From assembly GCF_933775445.1 (NCBI RefSeq), contig NW_026089471.1:62001-126000 (forward strand): DNA of 64,000 nucleotides, in the 5' to 3' direction. The position numbers and the translations under genes are program-made. Under the pieces are notes generated by a model. It was not told the origin of the DNA. It ran no database searches and saw only the letters and a program-made list of their open reading frames with translations. Positions 15,132-26,502 of the stretch are shown here, piece by piece. How positions within the stretch are numbered: the stretch's first letter is position 1; each line of letters starts with the position of its first letter. Source of the stretch: Argentina anserina (Eukaryota > Streptophyta > Magnoliopsida > Rosales > Rosaceae).

Positions 15132-16100
15132 ACTAGAAATGAAAAGATACACAATTGGAATAGTAAAGATACGCAAACGATGTAAAGATACACAATTGGA
15201 ATAGTAAAGATACGCAAACGATGTAAAGATATTCAGTTTGAAAGAAACACACTCCCACACTTGCAAAACTCTCATATACAATAGAAACTGGCATCAGAAG
15301 CCTTACAGAAAGATACTCAAATGAGAAATGAAAAGATACACAATTGGAATAGTAAAGATACGCAAACGATGTAAAGATACTCAGTTTGAAAAAAACACAC
15401 TCCCACACTTGCGAAACTCTCAAATTCAATAGAAACTCGCATCAGAAAGCCTTACAGAAAGATACTTAAACGAGAAATGAAAAGATACACAATTGGAATA
15501 GTAAAGATACGCAAACTATGTAAAGATACTCAGTTTGAAAGAAACACACTCCCACACTTGCAAAACTCTCAAATTCAATAGAAACTCGCATTAGAAAGCC
15601 TTACAGAAAGATACTCAAACGAGAAATGAAAAGATACACAATTGGAATAGTAAAGATACGCAAACGATGTAAAGATACACAATTGGAATAGTAAAGATAC
15701 GCAAACGATGTAAAGATACTCAGTTTGAAAGAAACACACTCCCAGACTTGCAAAACTCTCAAATACAATAGAAACTCGCATCAGAAGCCTTACAGAAAGA
15801 TACTCAAACTAGAAATGAAAAGATACACAATTGGAATAGTAAAGATACGCAAACGATGTAAAGATACACAATTGGAATAGTAAAGATACGCAAACGATGT
15901 AAAGATATTCAGTTTGAAAGAAACACACTCCCACACTTGCAAAACTCTCATATACAATAGAAACTGGCATCAGAAGCCTTACAGAAAGATACTCAAATGA
16001 GAAATGAAAAGATACACAATTGGAATAGTAAAGATACGCAAACGATGTAAAGATACTCAGTTTGAAAAAAACACACTCCCACACTTGCAAAACTCTCAAA
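15132..16100 (+). repeat. Higher-order repeat unit, offset 1013 (copy 2)
   Basis: Partner of 14119-15087, with the same variants in the same order. The match ends where this copy has AATTCAATAG and the first has AATACAATAG. Confidence 0.8.
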
Positions 16101-18272
16101 TTCAATAGAAACTCGCATCAGAAAGCCATACAGAAAGATACTCAAACGAGAAATGAAAAGATACACAATTGGAATAGTAAAGATACGCAAACGATGTAAA
16201 GATACACAATTGGAATAGTAAAGATACGCAAACGATGTAAAGATACTCAGTTTGAAAGAAACACACTCCCACACTTGCAAAACTCTCAAATACAATAGAA
16301 ACTCGCATCAGAAGCCTTACAGAAAGATACTCAAACGAGAAATGAAAAGATACACAATTGGAATAGTAAAGATACGCAAACGATGTAAAGATACACAATT
16401 GGAATAGTATAGATACGCAAACGATGTAAAGATACTCAGTTTGAAAGAAACACACTCCCACACTTGCAAAACTCTCAAATACAATAGAAACTGGCATCAG
16501 AAGCCTTACAGAAAGATACTCAAACGAGAAATGAAAAGATACACAATTGGAATAGTAAAGATACGCAAACGATGTAAAGATACTCAGTTTGAAAGAAACA
16601 CACTCCCACACTTGCAAAACTCTCAAATTAGATAGAAACTCGCATTAGAAAGCCTTACAGAAAGATACTCAAACGAGAAATGAAAAGATACACAATTGGA
16701 ATAGTAAAGATACGCAAACGATGTAAAGATACACAATTGGAATAGTAAAGATACGCAAACGATGTAAAGATACTCAGTTTGAAAGAAACACACTCCCACA
16801 CTTGCAAAACTCTCAAATTCAATAGAAACTCGCATCAGAAAGCCTTACAGAAAGATACTCAAACGAGAAATGAAAAGATACACAATTGGAATAGTAAAGA
16901 TACGCAAACGATGTAAAGATACACAATTGGAATAGTAAAGATACGCAAACGATGTAAAGACTCTCAGTTTGAAAGAAACACACTCCCACACTTGCAAAAC
17001 TCTCAAATTCAATAGAAACTCGCATTAGAAAGCCTTACAGAAAGATACTCAAACGAGAAATGAAAAGATACACAATTGGAATAGTAAAGATACGCAAACG
17101 ATGTAAAGATACACAATTGGAATAGTAAAGATACGCAAACGATGTAAAGATACTCAGTTTGAAAGAAACACACTCCCACACTTGCAAAACTCTCAAATTC
17201 AATAGAAACTCGCATCAGAAAGCCTTACAGAAAGATACTCAAACGAGAAATGAAAAGATACACAATTGGAATAGTAAAGATACGCAAACGATGTAAAGAT
17301 ACTCAGTTTGAAAGAAACACACTCCCACACTTGCAAAACTCTCAAATTCAATAGAAACTCGCATCAGAAAGCCTTACAGAAAGATACTTAAACGAGAAAT
17401 GAAAAGATACACAATTGGAATAGTAAAGATACGCAAACGATGTAAAGATACACAATTGGAATAGTAAAGATACGCAAACGATGTAAAGATATTCAGTTTG
17501 AAAGAAACACACTCCCACACTTGCAAAACTCTCATATACAATAGAAACTGGCATCAGAAGCCTTACAGAAAGATACTCAAATGAGAAATGAAAAGATACA
17601 CAATTGGAATAGTAAAGATACGCAAACGATGTAAAGATACTCAGTTTGAAAAAAACACACTCCCACACTTGCAAAACTCTCAAATACAATAGAAACTCGC
17701 ATCAGAAGCCTTACAAAAAGATACTCAAACGAGAAATGAAAAGATACACAATTGGAATAGTAAAGATACGCAAACGATGTAAAGATACATAATTGGAATA
17801 GTAAAGATACGCAAACGATGTAAAGATACTCAGTTTGAAAGAAACACACTCCCACACTTGCAAAACTCTCAAATTCAATAGAAACTCGCATCAGAAAGCC
17901 TTACAGAAAGATACTTAAACGAGAAATGAAAAGATACACAATTGGAATAGTAAAGATACGCAAACGATGTAAAGATATTCAGTTTGAAAGAAACACACTC
18001 CCACACTTGCAAAACTCTCATATACAATAGAAACTGGCATCAGAAGCCTTACAGAAAGATACTCAAATGAGAAATGAAAAGATACACAATTGGAATAGTA
18101 AAGATACGCAAACGATGTAAAGATACTCAGTTTGAAAGAAACACACTCCCACACTTGCAAAACTCTCAAATACAATAGAAACTCGCATCAGAAGCCTTAC
18201 AGAAAGATACTCAAACGAGAAATGAAAAGATACACAATTGGAATAGTAAAGATACGCAAACGATGTAAAGAT

Positions 18273-18440
18273 ACTCAGTTTGAAAGAAACACACTCCCAC
18301 ACTTGCAAAACTCTCAAATTCAATAGAAACTCGCATCAGAAAGCCTTACAGAAAGATACTCAAACGAGAAATGAAAAGATACACAATTGGAATAGTAAAG
18401 ATACGCAAACGATGTAAAGATACGCAAACAATGTAAAGAT
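18273..18440 (+). repeat. 168-bp monomer with one extra 19-bp box
   Basis: GATAC boxes at 18400, 18419 and 18438 show a single 19-bp interval (GATACGCAAAC...) duplicated, giving 149 + 19 = 168 bp. The extra copy reads CAATG where the original reads CGATG. The same junction recurs at offsets of 841, 4033 and 4874 bp. Confidence 0.9.
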
Positions 18441-19114
18441 ACTCAGTTTGAAAGAAACACACTCCCAGACTTGTAAAACTCTCAAATACAATAGGAACTC
18501 GCATCAGAACCCTTACAGAAAGATACTCAAACGGGAAATGAAAAGATACACAATTGGAATAGTAAAGATACGCAAACGATGTAAAGATACTCAGTTTGAA
18601 AGAAACACACTCCCAGACTTGCAAAACTCTCAAATACAATAGAAACTCGCATCAGAAGCCTTACAGAAAGATACTCAAACTAGAAATGAAAAGATACACA
18701 ATTGGAATAGTAAAGATACGCAAACGATGTAAAGATACACAATTGGAATAGTAAAGATACGCAAACGATGTAAAGATACTCAGTTTGAAAGAAACACACT
18801 CCCACACTTGCAAAACTCTCATATACAATAGAAACTGGCATCAGAAGCCTTACAGAAAGATACTCAAATGAGAAATGAAAAGATACACAATTGGAATAGT
18901 AAAGATACGCAAACGATGTAAAGATACTCAGTTTGAAAAAAACACACTCCCACACTTGCAAAACTCTCAAATACAATAGAAACTCGCATCAGAAGCCTTA
19001 CAAAAAGATACTCAAACGAGAAATGAAAAGATACACAATTGGAATAGTAAAGATACGCAAACGATGTAAAGATACATAATTGGAATAGTAAAGATACGCA
19101 AACGATGTAAAGAT

Positions 19115-19281
19115 ACTCAGTTTGAAAGAAACACACTCCCACACTTGCAAAACTCTCAAATACAATAGAAACTCGCATCAGAAGCCTTACAGAAAGATAC
19201 TCAAACGAGAAATGAAAAGATACACAATTGGAATAGTAAAGATACGCAAACGATGTAAAGATACGCAAACAATGTAAAGAT
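19115..19281 (+). repeat. 167-bp monomer with the extra 19-bp box (offset 841)
   Basis: The same 19-bp box duplication and CAATG variant as at 18273-18440, but on an AGAAGCC monomer (148 + 19). Further copies start near 22306 and 23148 within the 4033-bp-offset duplication. Confidence 0.88.
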
Positions 19282-20152
19282 ACTCAGTTTGAAAGAAACA
19301 CACTCCCAGACTTGTAAAACTCTCAAATACAATAGGAACTCGCATCAGAACCCTTACAGAAAGATACTCAAACGGGAAATGAAAAGATACACAATTGGAA
19401 TAGTAAAGATACGCAAACGATGTAAAGATACTCAGTTTGAAAGAAACACACTCCCAGACTTGCAAAACTCTCAAATACAATAGAAACTCGCATCAGAAGC
19501 CTTACAGAAAGATACTCAAACTAGAAATGAAAAGATACACAATTGGAATAGTAAAGATACGCAAACGATGTAAAGATACTCAGTTTGAAAGAAACACACT
19601 CCCAGACTTGCAAAACTCTCAAATTCAATAGAAACTCGCATCAGAAAGCCATACAGAAAGATACTCAAACGAGAAATGAAAAGATACACAATTGGAATAG
19701 TAAAGATACGCAAACGATGTAAAGATACTCAGTTTGAAAAAAACACACTCCCACACTTGCAAAACTCTCAAATACAATAGAAACTCGCATCAGAAGCCTT
19801 ACAAAAAGATACTCAAACGAGAAATGAAAAGATACACAATTGGAATAGTAAAGATACGCAAACGATGTAAAGATACATAATTGGAATAGTAAAGATACGC
19901 AAACGATGTAAAGATACTCAGTTTGAAAGAAACACACTCCCACACTTGCAAAACTCTCAAATTCAATAGAAACTCGCATCAGAAAGCCTTACAGAAAGAT
20001 ACTTAAACGAGAAATGAAAAGATACACAATTGGAATAGTAAAGATACGCAAACGATGTAAAGATATTCAGTTTGAAAGAAACACACTCCCACACTTGCAA
20101 AACTCTCAAATTCAATAGAAACTCGCATCAGAAAGCCATACAGAAAGATACT

Positions 20153-21225
20153 CAAACGAGAAATGAAAAGATACACAATTGGAATAGTAAAGATACGCAA
20201 ACGATGTAAAGATACTCAGTTTGAAAGAAACACACTCCCACACTTGCAAAACTCTCAAATTCAATAGAAACTCGCATCAGAAAGCCTTACAGAAAGATAC
20301 TTAAACGAGAAATGAAAAGATACACAATTGGAATAGTAAAGATACGCAAACGATGTAAAGATACACAATTGGAATAGTAAAGATACGCAAACGATGTAAA
20401 GATATTCAGTTTGAAAGAAACACACTCCCACACTTGCAAAACTCTCATATACAATAGAAACTGGCATCAGAAGCCTTACAGAAAGATACTCAAATGAGAA
20501 ATGAAAAGATACACAATTGGAATAGTAAAGATACGCAAACGATGTAAAGATACTCAGTTTGAAAAAAACACACTCCCACACTTGCAAAACTCTCAAATAC
20601 AATAGAAACTCGCATCAGAAGCCTTACAAAAAGATACTCAAACGAGAAATGAAAAGATACACAATTGGAATAGTAAAGATACGCAAACGATGTAAAGATA
20701 CATAATTGGAATAGTAAAGATACGCAAACGATGTAAAGATACTCAGTTTGAAAGAAACACACTCCCACACTTGCAAAACTCTCAAATTCAATAGAAACTC
20801 GCATCAGAAAGCCTTACAGAAAGATACTTAAACGAGAAATGAAAAGATACACAATTGGAATAGTAAAGATACGCAAACGATGTAAAGATATTCAGTTTGA
20901 AAGAAACACACTCCCACACTTGCAAAACTCTCATATACAATAGAAACTGGCATCAGAAGCCTTACAGAAAGATACTCAAATGAGAAATGAAAAGATACAC
21001 AATTGGAATAGTAAAGATACGCAAACGATGTAAAGATACTCAGTTTGAAAGAAACACACTCCCACACTTGCAAAACTCTCAAATACAATAGAAACTCGCA
21101 TCAGAAGCCTTACAGAAAGATACTCAAACGAGAAATGAAAAGATACACAATTGGAATAGTAAAGATACGCAAACGATGTAAAGATACTCAGTTTGAAAGA
21201 AACACACTCCCACACTTGCAAAACT
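20153..21225 (+). repeat. Third copy of the first 1.07 kb of the 4033-offset block
   Basis: Matches 17240-18312 at offset 2913 and the start of the 21283 copy at offset 1120. It ends where this copy has CTCTTAAATACAATAG and the first has CTCTCAAATTCAATAG. Confidence 0.8.
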
Positions 21226-21282
21226 CTTAAATACAATAGAAACTCGCATCAGAAGCCTTACAGAAATATACTGAAACGAGAA

Positions 21283-23770
21283 ATGAAAAGATACACAATT
21301 GGAATAGTAAAGATACGCAAACGATGTAAAGATACTCAGTTTGAAAGAAACACACTCCCACACTTGCAAAACTCTCAAATTCAATAGAAACTCGCATCAG
21401 AAAGCCTTACAGAAAGATACTTAAACGAGAAATGAAAAGATACACAATTGGAATAGTAAAGATACGCAAACGATGTAAAGATACACAATTGGAATAGTAA
21501 AGATACGCAAACGATGTAAAGATATTCAGTTTGAAAGAAACACACTCCCACACTTGCAAAACTCTCATATACAATAGAAACTGGCATCAGAAGCCTTACA
21601 GAAAGATACTCAAATGAGAAATGAAAAGATACACAATTGGAATAGTAAAGATACGCAAACGATGTAAAGATACTCAGTTTGAAAAAAACACACTCCCACA
21701 CTTGCAAAACTCTCAAATACAATAGAAACTCGCATCAGAAGCCTTACAAAAAGATACTCAAACGAGAAATGAAAAGATACACAATTGGAATAGTAAAGAT
21801 ACGCAAACGATGTAAAGATACATAATTGGAATAGTAAAGATACGCAAACGATGTAAAGATACTCAGTTTGAAAGAAACACACTCCCACACTTGCAAAACT
21901 CTCAAATTCAATAGAAACTCGCATCAGAAAGCCTTACAGAAAGATACTTAAACGAGAAATGAAAAGATACACAATTGGAATAGTAAAGATACGCAAACGA
22001 TGTAAAGATATTCAGTTTGAAAGAAACACACTCCCACACTTGCAAAACTCTCATATACAATAGAAACTGGCATCAGAAGCCTTACAGAAAGATACTCAAA
22101 TGAGAAATGAAAAGATACACAATTGGAATAGTAAAGATACGCAAACGATGTAAAGATACTCAGTTTGAAAGAAACACACTCCCACACTTGCAAAACTCTC
22201 AAATACAATAGAAACTCGCATCAGAAGCCTTACAGAAAGATACTCAAACGAGAAATGAAAAGATACACAATTGGAATAGTAAAGATACGCAAACGATGTA
22301 AAGATACTCAGTTTGAAAGAAACACACTCCCACACTTGCAAAACTCTCAAATTCAATAGAAACTCGCATCAGAAAGCCTTACAGAAAGATACTCAAACGA
22401 GAAATGAAAAGATACACAATTGGAATAGTAAAGATACGCAAACGATGTAAAGATACGCAAACAATGTAAAGATACTCAGTTTGAAAGAAACACACTCCCA
22501 GACTTGTAAAACTCTCAAATACAATAGGAACTCGCATCAGAACCCTTACAGAAAGATACTCAAACGGGAAATGAAAAGATACACAATTGGAATAGTAAAG
22601 ATACGCAAACGATGTAAAGATACTCAGTTTGAAAGAAACACACTCCCAGACTTGCAAAACTCTCAAATACAATAGAAACTCGCATCAGAAGCCTTACAGA
22701 AAGATACTCAAACTAGAAATGAAAAGATACACAATTGGAATAGTAAAGATACGCAAACGATGTAAAGATACACAATTGGAATAGTAAAGATACGCAAACG
22801 ATGTAAAGATATTCAGTTTGAAAGAAACACACTCCCACACTTGCAAAACTCTCATATACAATAGAAACTGGCATCAGAAGCCTTACAGAAAGATACTCAA
22901 ATGAGAAATGAAAAGATACACAATTGGAATAGTAAAGATACGCAAACGATGTAAAGATACTCAGTTTGAAAAAAACACACTCCCACACTTGCAAAACTCT
23001 CAAATACAATAGAAACTCGCATCAGAAGCCTTACAAAAAGATACTCAAACGAGAAATGAAAAGATACACAATTGGAATAGTAAAGATACGCAAACGATGT
23101 AAAGATACATAATTGGAATAGTAAAGATACGCAAACGATGTAAAGATACTCAGTTTGAAAGAAACACACTCCCACACTTGCAAAACTCTCAAATACAATA
23201 GAAACTCGCATCAGAAGCCTTACAGAAAGATACTCAAACGAGAAATGAAAAGATACACAATTGGAATAGTAAAGATACGCAAACGATGTAAAGATACGCA
23301 AACAATGTAAAGATACTCAGTTTGAAAGAAACACACTCCCAGACTTGTAAAACTCTCAAATACAATAGGAACTCGCATCAGAACCCTTACAGAAAGATAC
23401 TCAAACGGGAAATGAAAAGATACACAATTGGAATAGTAAAGATACGCAAACGATGTAAAGATACTCAGTTTGAAAGAAACACACTCCCAGACTTGCAAAA
23501 CTCTCAAATACAATAGAAACTCGCATCAGAAGCCTTACAGAAAGATACTCAAACTAGAAATGAAAAGATACACAATTGGAATAGTAAAGATACGCAAACG
23601 ATGTAAAGATACTCAGTTTGAAAGAAACACACTCCCAGACTTGCAAAACTCTCAAATTCAATAGAAACTCGCATCAGAAAGCCATACAGAAAGATACTCA
23701 AACGAGAAATGAAAAGATACACAATTGGAATAGTAAAGATACGCAAACGATGTAAAGATACTCAGTTTGA
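21283..23770 (+). repeat. Satellite segmental copy, offset 4033 (copy 2)
   Basis: Partner of 17250-19737, including both 19-bp-box monomers. It lies immediately left of the unique 194-bp monomer and about 0.7 kb left of the retrotransposon. Confidence 0.85.
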
Positions 23771-23953
23771 AAGAAACACACTCCCACACTTGCAAAACTC
23801 TCAAATTCAATAGAAACTCGCATCAGAAAGCCTTACAGAAAGATACTCAAACGAGAAATGAAAAGATACACAATTGGAATAAGAAAGATACTCAAACGAG
23901 AAATGAAAAGATACACAATTGGAATAGTAAAGATACGCAAACGATGTAAAGAC
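23760..23953 (+). repeat. 194-bp monomer with a unique 45-bp duplication
   Basis: After CAATTGGAATA the sequence jumps back to AGAAAGATACTCAAACGAG, repeating about 45 bp that include the 23- and 22-bp box intervals. The total is 149 + 45 = 194 bp. The junction falls at an AAAGATAC box. I saw this arrangement only once in the window. Confidence 0.85.
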
Positions 23954-24469
23954 TCTCAGTTTGAAAGAAACACACTCCCACACTTGCAAAACTCTCAAAT
24001 ACAATAGAAACTCGCATCAGAAGCCTTACAGAAAGATACTCAAACGAGAAATGAAAAGATACACAATTGGAATAGTAAAGATACGCAAACGATGTAAAGA
24101 TACACAATTGGAATAGTAAAGATACGCAAACGATGTAAAGATACTCAGTTTGAAAGAAACACACTCCCACACTTGCAAAACTCTCAAATACAATAGAAAC
24201 TGGCATCAGAAGCCTTACAGAAAGATACTCAAACGAGAAATGAAAAGATACACAATTGGAATAGTAAAGATACGCAAACGATGTAAAGATACTCAGTTTG
24301 AAAGAAACACACTCCCACACTTGCAAAACTCTCAAATTCAATAGAAACTCGCATCAGAAAGCCATACAGAAAGATACTCAAACGAGAAATGAAAAGATAC
24401 ACAATTAGAATAGTAAAGATACGCAAACGATGTAAAGATACACAATTGGAATAGTAATGATACGCAAAC

Positions 24470-24474
24470 GATGT
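24470..24474 (+). other. Target-site duplication, left (GATGT)
   Basis: The five bases before TGATAGG are GATGT, part of the satellite string CGCAAACGATGTAAAGATAC. An identical GATGT follows the 3' LTR. The match fixes the LTR start at 24475 rather than at the upstream TGT. Confidence 0.95.
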
Positions 24475-25815
24475 TGATAGGAGCACGAAGTGTGACGTTC
24501 TTAATGAAAGACAAAGCATATTTGGAAAGAAAGGAGAGTTGCCGAGTTGCATTCCTAGTTGAACAAGGAAATCATATTCGAGTTGAAGAAGGAGAAGAGG
24601 AGGCCGGCCTAGCTACTCCTAGTTGGACCAAGAGATTGCCGAGCTGCCCTTTAAAGTGATCTCCCTATTGGACTTGGTTTCCTACATCAAGTTGGATATG
24701 GAGTACATAAATCAAATCTATAACAAAGAGGATTTCAGTTTCCCAATTGGAATCTATTTCCTTTTGGCACGCAAGAAGGCTTCCTACACCTCTATATATA
24801 GAGGCTCGGCCTCTCCATTCAGATCATCATCAACCCTACACAAAAACACAGCCATAGCTCTGCCGAATTCATCCTTCACCATTCCAAGAAATCCTAAAAC
24901 CGATTCCATCATTCCCCACCTATCAATAGCCTTCAAGCACGCTTGTGAAGAAGGTTTCATCCATAGAAGTCTCGGCTACACTTGTGGATTGCTTGATTTA
25001 TAAAGTGTAACCATGATTCACTCTTGTTTAATTTCGGTTTTGGTTTTGTTCTTGTTCATGGATGAAGCTTGCGATTTGTTTAGAGTAATCTTGTATTAAT
25101 TTTGTCTATGAAATAGCTACTTGATTCAATTTATATAGATGATTCGAAGGTTGTTTTTGGTTTTATGTGTTTCGGTTTAGGTTTCTGCCGAACCTAGCTC
25201 TTGAACAATTTTCGATATCTATGTGTTATGACTATGCTTGTAGCATGATATTTAGGTTGTTGGATTAAAGACTTATGCTAAGAACATGTTTATTCTTGGT
25301 TATGTGATTTTCGAATTGCATGGTTGTTGGTTAAGTAAGTGACATACTTGATGAATTCAATGTGCATGACTTTGGGATTACATGAGTAAGATGAACATGT
25401 TAGAATTTCGATTATGGCTGCTTGGTTGTGATTGAATGTGTCAAGTGTCTATGTGTTTAGGTTACTGCTTAGAACCCTAAATGCAAGATCCATCCATGGT
25501 TGCTCAATGTATGTCTCGGCATGATTCGATAAGAAGTGGTAGAACTTAGTTCGATCCCCTCTATGTGATTTGTTTTGGTGATTGTTTATGTGTTGGTTGG
25601 TTGATCACATGTATATATTAGTTTAGGTTTTATTTACTGTTTTTATGATTCAATCCAAAATCTATATCAAACCTTAAAACCTTTATGAATTCATGTAAGT
25701 GTTGTGATCCTAAGCCCTGGCTGGATCCCCGGTTTGTGAACGATACCCTCTTGCTTTATACTACTATGATGTGTTCAGGGTTAAATATTGATGTCGAGTA
25801 ATCGAGCAGTCATCA
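24475..25815 (+). repeat. 5' LTR
   Basis: 1341 bp, starting TGATAGGAGC and ending CAGTCATCA, two bases before the primer-binding site. Aligned by eye to the 3' LTR it has no indels and three substitutions: 24752 A versus T, 24917 C versus G and 25713 A versus C. It carries the promoter that would drive the genomic transcript. A 126-codon frame at 24623-25003 crosses the TATA box and is not taken as a gene. Confidence 0.96.
24789..24804 (+). promoter_or_regulatory. TATA box in a 16-bp palindrome, 5' LTR
   Basis: CCTCTATATATAGAGG reads the same on both strands and centres on TATATATA (24793-24800). It is the best TATA candidate in the LTR and would place transcript starts about 25-35 bp downstream, near 24825-24835. 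That start is inferred and was not observed. Confidence 0.7.
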
Positions 25816-25817
25816 AA

Positions 25818-25837
25818 TGGCGCCGTTGCCGGGGATC
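25818..25837 (+). promoter_or_regulatory. Primer-binding site for tRNA-Asp
   Basis: TGGCGCCGTTGCCGGGGATC begins two bases (AA) after the 5' LTR. From known plant tRNA-Asp(GTC), whose 3' end reads GATCCCCGGCAACGGCGCCA, all 20 positions are complementary. Minus-strand DNA synthesis would start here. tRNA-Asp priming is characteristic of Athila elements. Confidence 0.93.
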
Positions 25838-26502
25838 CATTAGAGATGGATCCCTAACTTTTACTACGAATTCATTGTTTATATTGTACATTTGTATATT
25901 CTCAATCTTATTCTTATTTCGTGTAACATATAGTAATGTATCTTAGGTTGTTGTTTTGGTGCTTGAGTGAATGATTGTTGTAGGTTGTAAATCGAACGGA
26001 ATAGGTAAAGTCCCTTTTGTTAATATTAGCCTTAACCCTTCATGCTAGCTCTCGAGTTTGCATGAGGTCGAGGGCGGCTTTTATTAACACTTGGAGTTTT
26101 GTCTAACACATGAGGTTAAGTCCAGCTGAGTAAGGGGCACGCTCTTTTATTACTCTGGTGCATGGGACCAAAATTGGATCTCAGAGAACTACTGACTGAC
26201 ATACATCTCGGTGATGGAGTCGATAGGGAGTTCGCTCTCCGTAGTTCAACAAATGAGTCCTACCATGTTCACTATCTCTGATTGAGCTAAAGGCCTTCTG
26301 AAACAAAGACTTGATCTTGTGTCTAGGCATCCATACTTAGGCCGCACGTCCACCTTGATTTACAACTTAGAATCAATCGATCATTCAATCATTGAAATAG
26401 CAAAAAGAACTTGTGAATTGTATGAACTTGTGAAAACGTAAAGAACTAACTCTTGTAAACTTGGCATAGTTGCCGTGTCCTCCCCCTTAAGTGTGCGTGT
26501 GT
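25838..26502 (+). other. Untranslated leader between primer-binding site and gag
   Basis: About 665 bp with no long frame in any direction. It presumably holds the packaging and dimerisation signals, but no conserved motif is recognisable by reading. A stop (TAA, 26488-26490) in the gag-pol frame closes the leader just before the first in-frame ATG. Confidence 0.75.

Larger units (their letters stand above)
17250..19737 (+). repeat. Satellite segmental copy, offset 4033 (copy 1)
   Basis: About 2.49 kb that recurs at about 21283-23770. One substitution was noticed (GATACTCAG at 18775-18783 versus GATATTCAG). It contains an internal 841-bp-offset duplication carrying the 19-bp-box monomer twice. 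Its first 1.07 kb also recurs at about 20153-21225. Confidence 0.85.
1..24474 (+). repeat. Tandem satellite array, left arm (148/149- and 189/190-bp monomers)
   Basis: Head-to-tail satellite fills the whole interval with no gene. A monomer, taken to start at ACTCAG, reads through a C-rich part (CACTCCCACAC), a middle part (GAAACTCGCATCAGAA) and a block of GATAC boxes. Long monomers duplicate a 41-bp piece with two boxes; short ones have it once. Common variants are TCAAATTCAATAG, TCAAATACAATAG, TCATATACAATAG and TCAAAATCAATAG in the middle, and TTAGAG, CATACAG or CTTACAG after the AGAAGCC/AGAAAGCC site. The left third is dominated by 190/189-bp forms. From about 13.3 kb the TCATATACAATAG plus CTGGCATC type becomes frequent. 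The last unit is interrupted at 24474 by the retrotransposon and continues at 35308. I do not recognise the family from a named database entry. Confidence 0.98.

Noticed and set aside
1..24474. Many reverse-strand frames of 68-230 codons (MRVSI...SFHFSFEYL repeats)
   Set aside because: They are translations of satellite monomers, broken wherever a 148-, 149- or 190-bp unit occurs, with no promoter, conserved domain or stable length.
24623..25003. 126-codon frame inside the 5' LTR (and copy at 34115-34495)
   Set aside because: It spans the TATA box and the predicted transcript start, has no recognisable domain, and its conservation follows from LTR identity.
26491..26502. GTG at 26491 as the gag-pol start
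   Set aside because: GTG initiation is not expected in a plant nuclear transcript. The first in-frame ATG is at 26503, with later candidates at 26539 and 26590.
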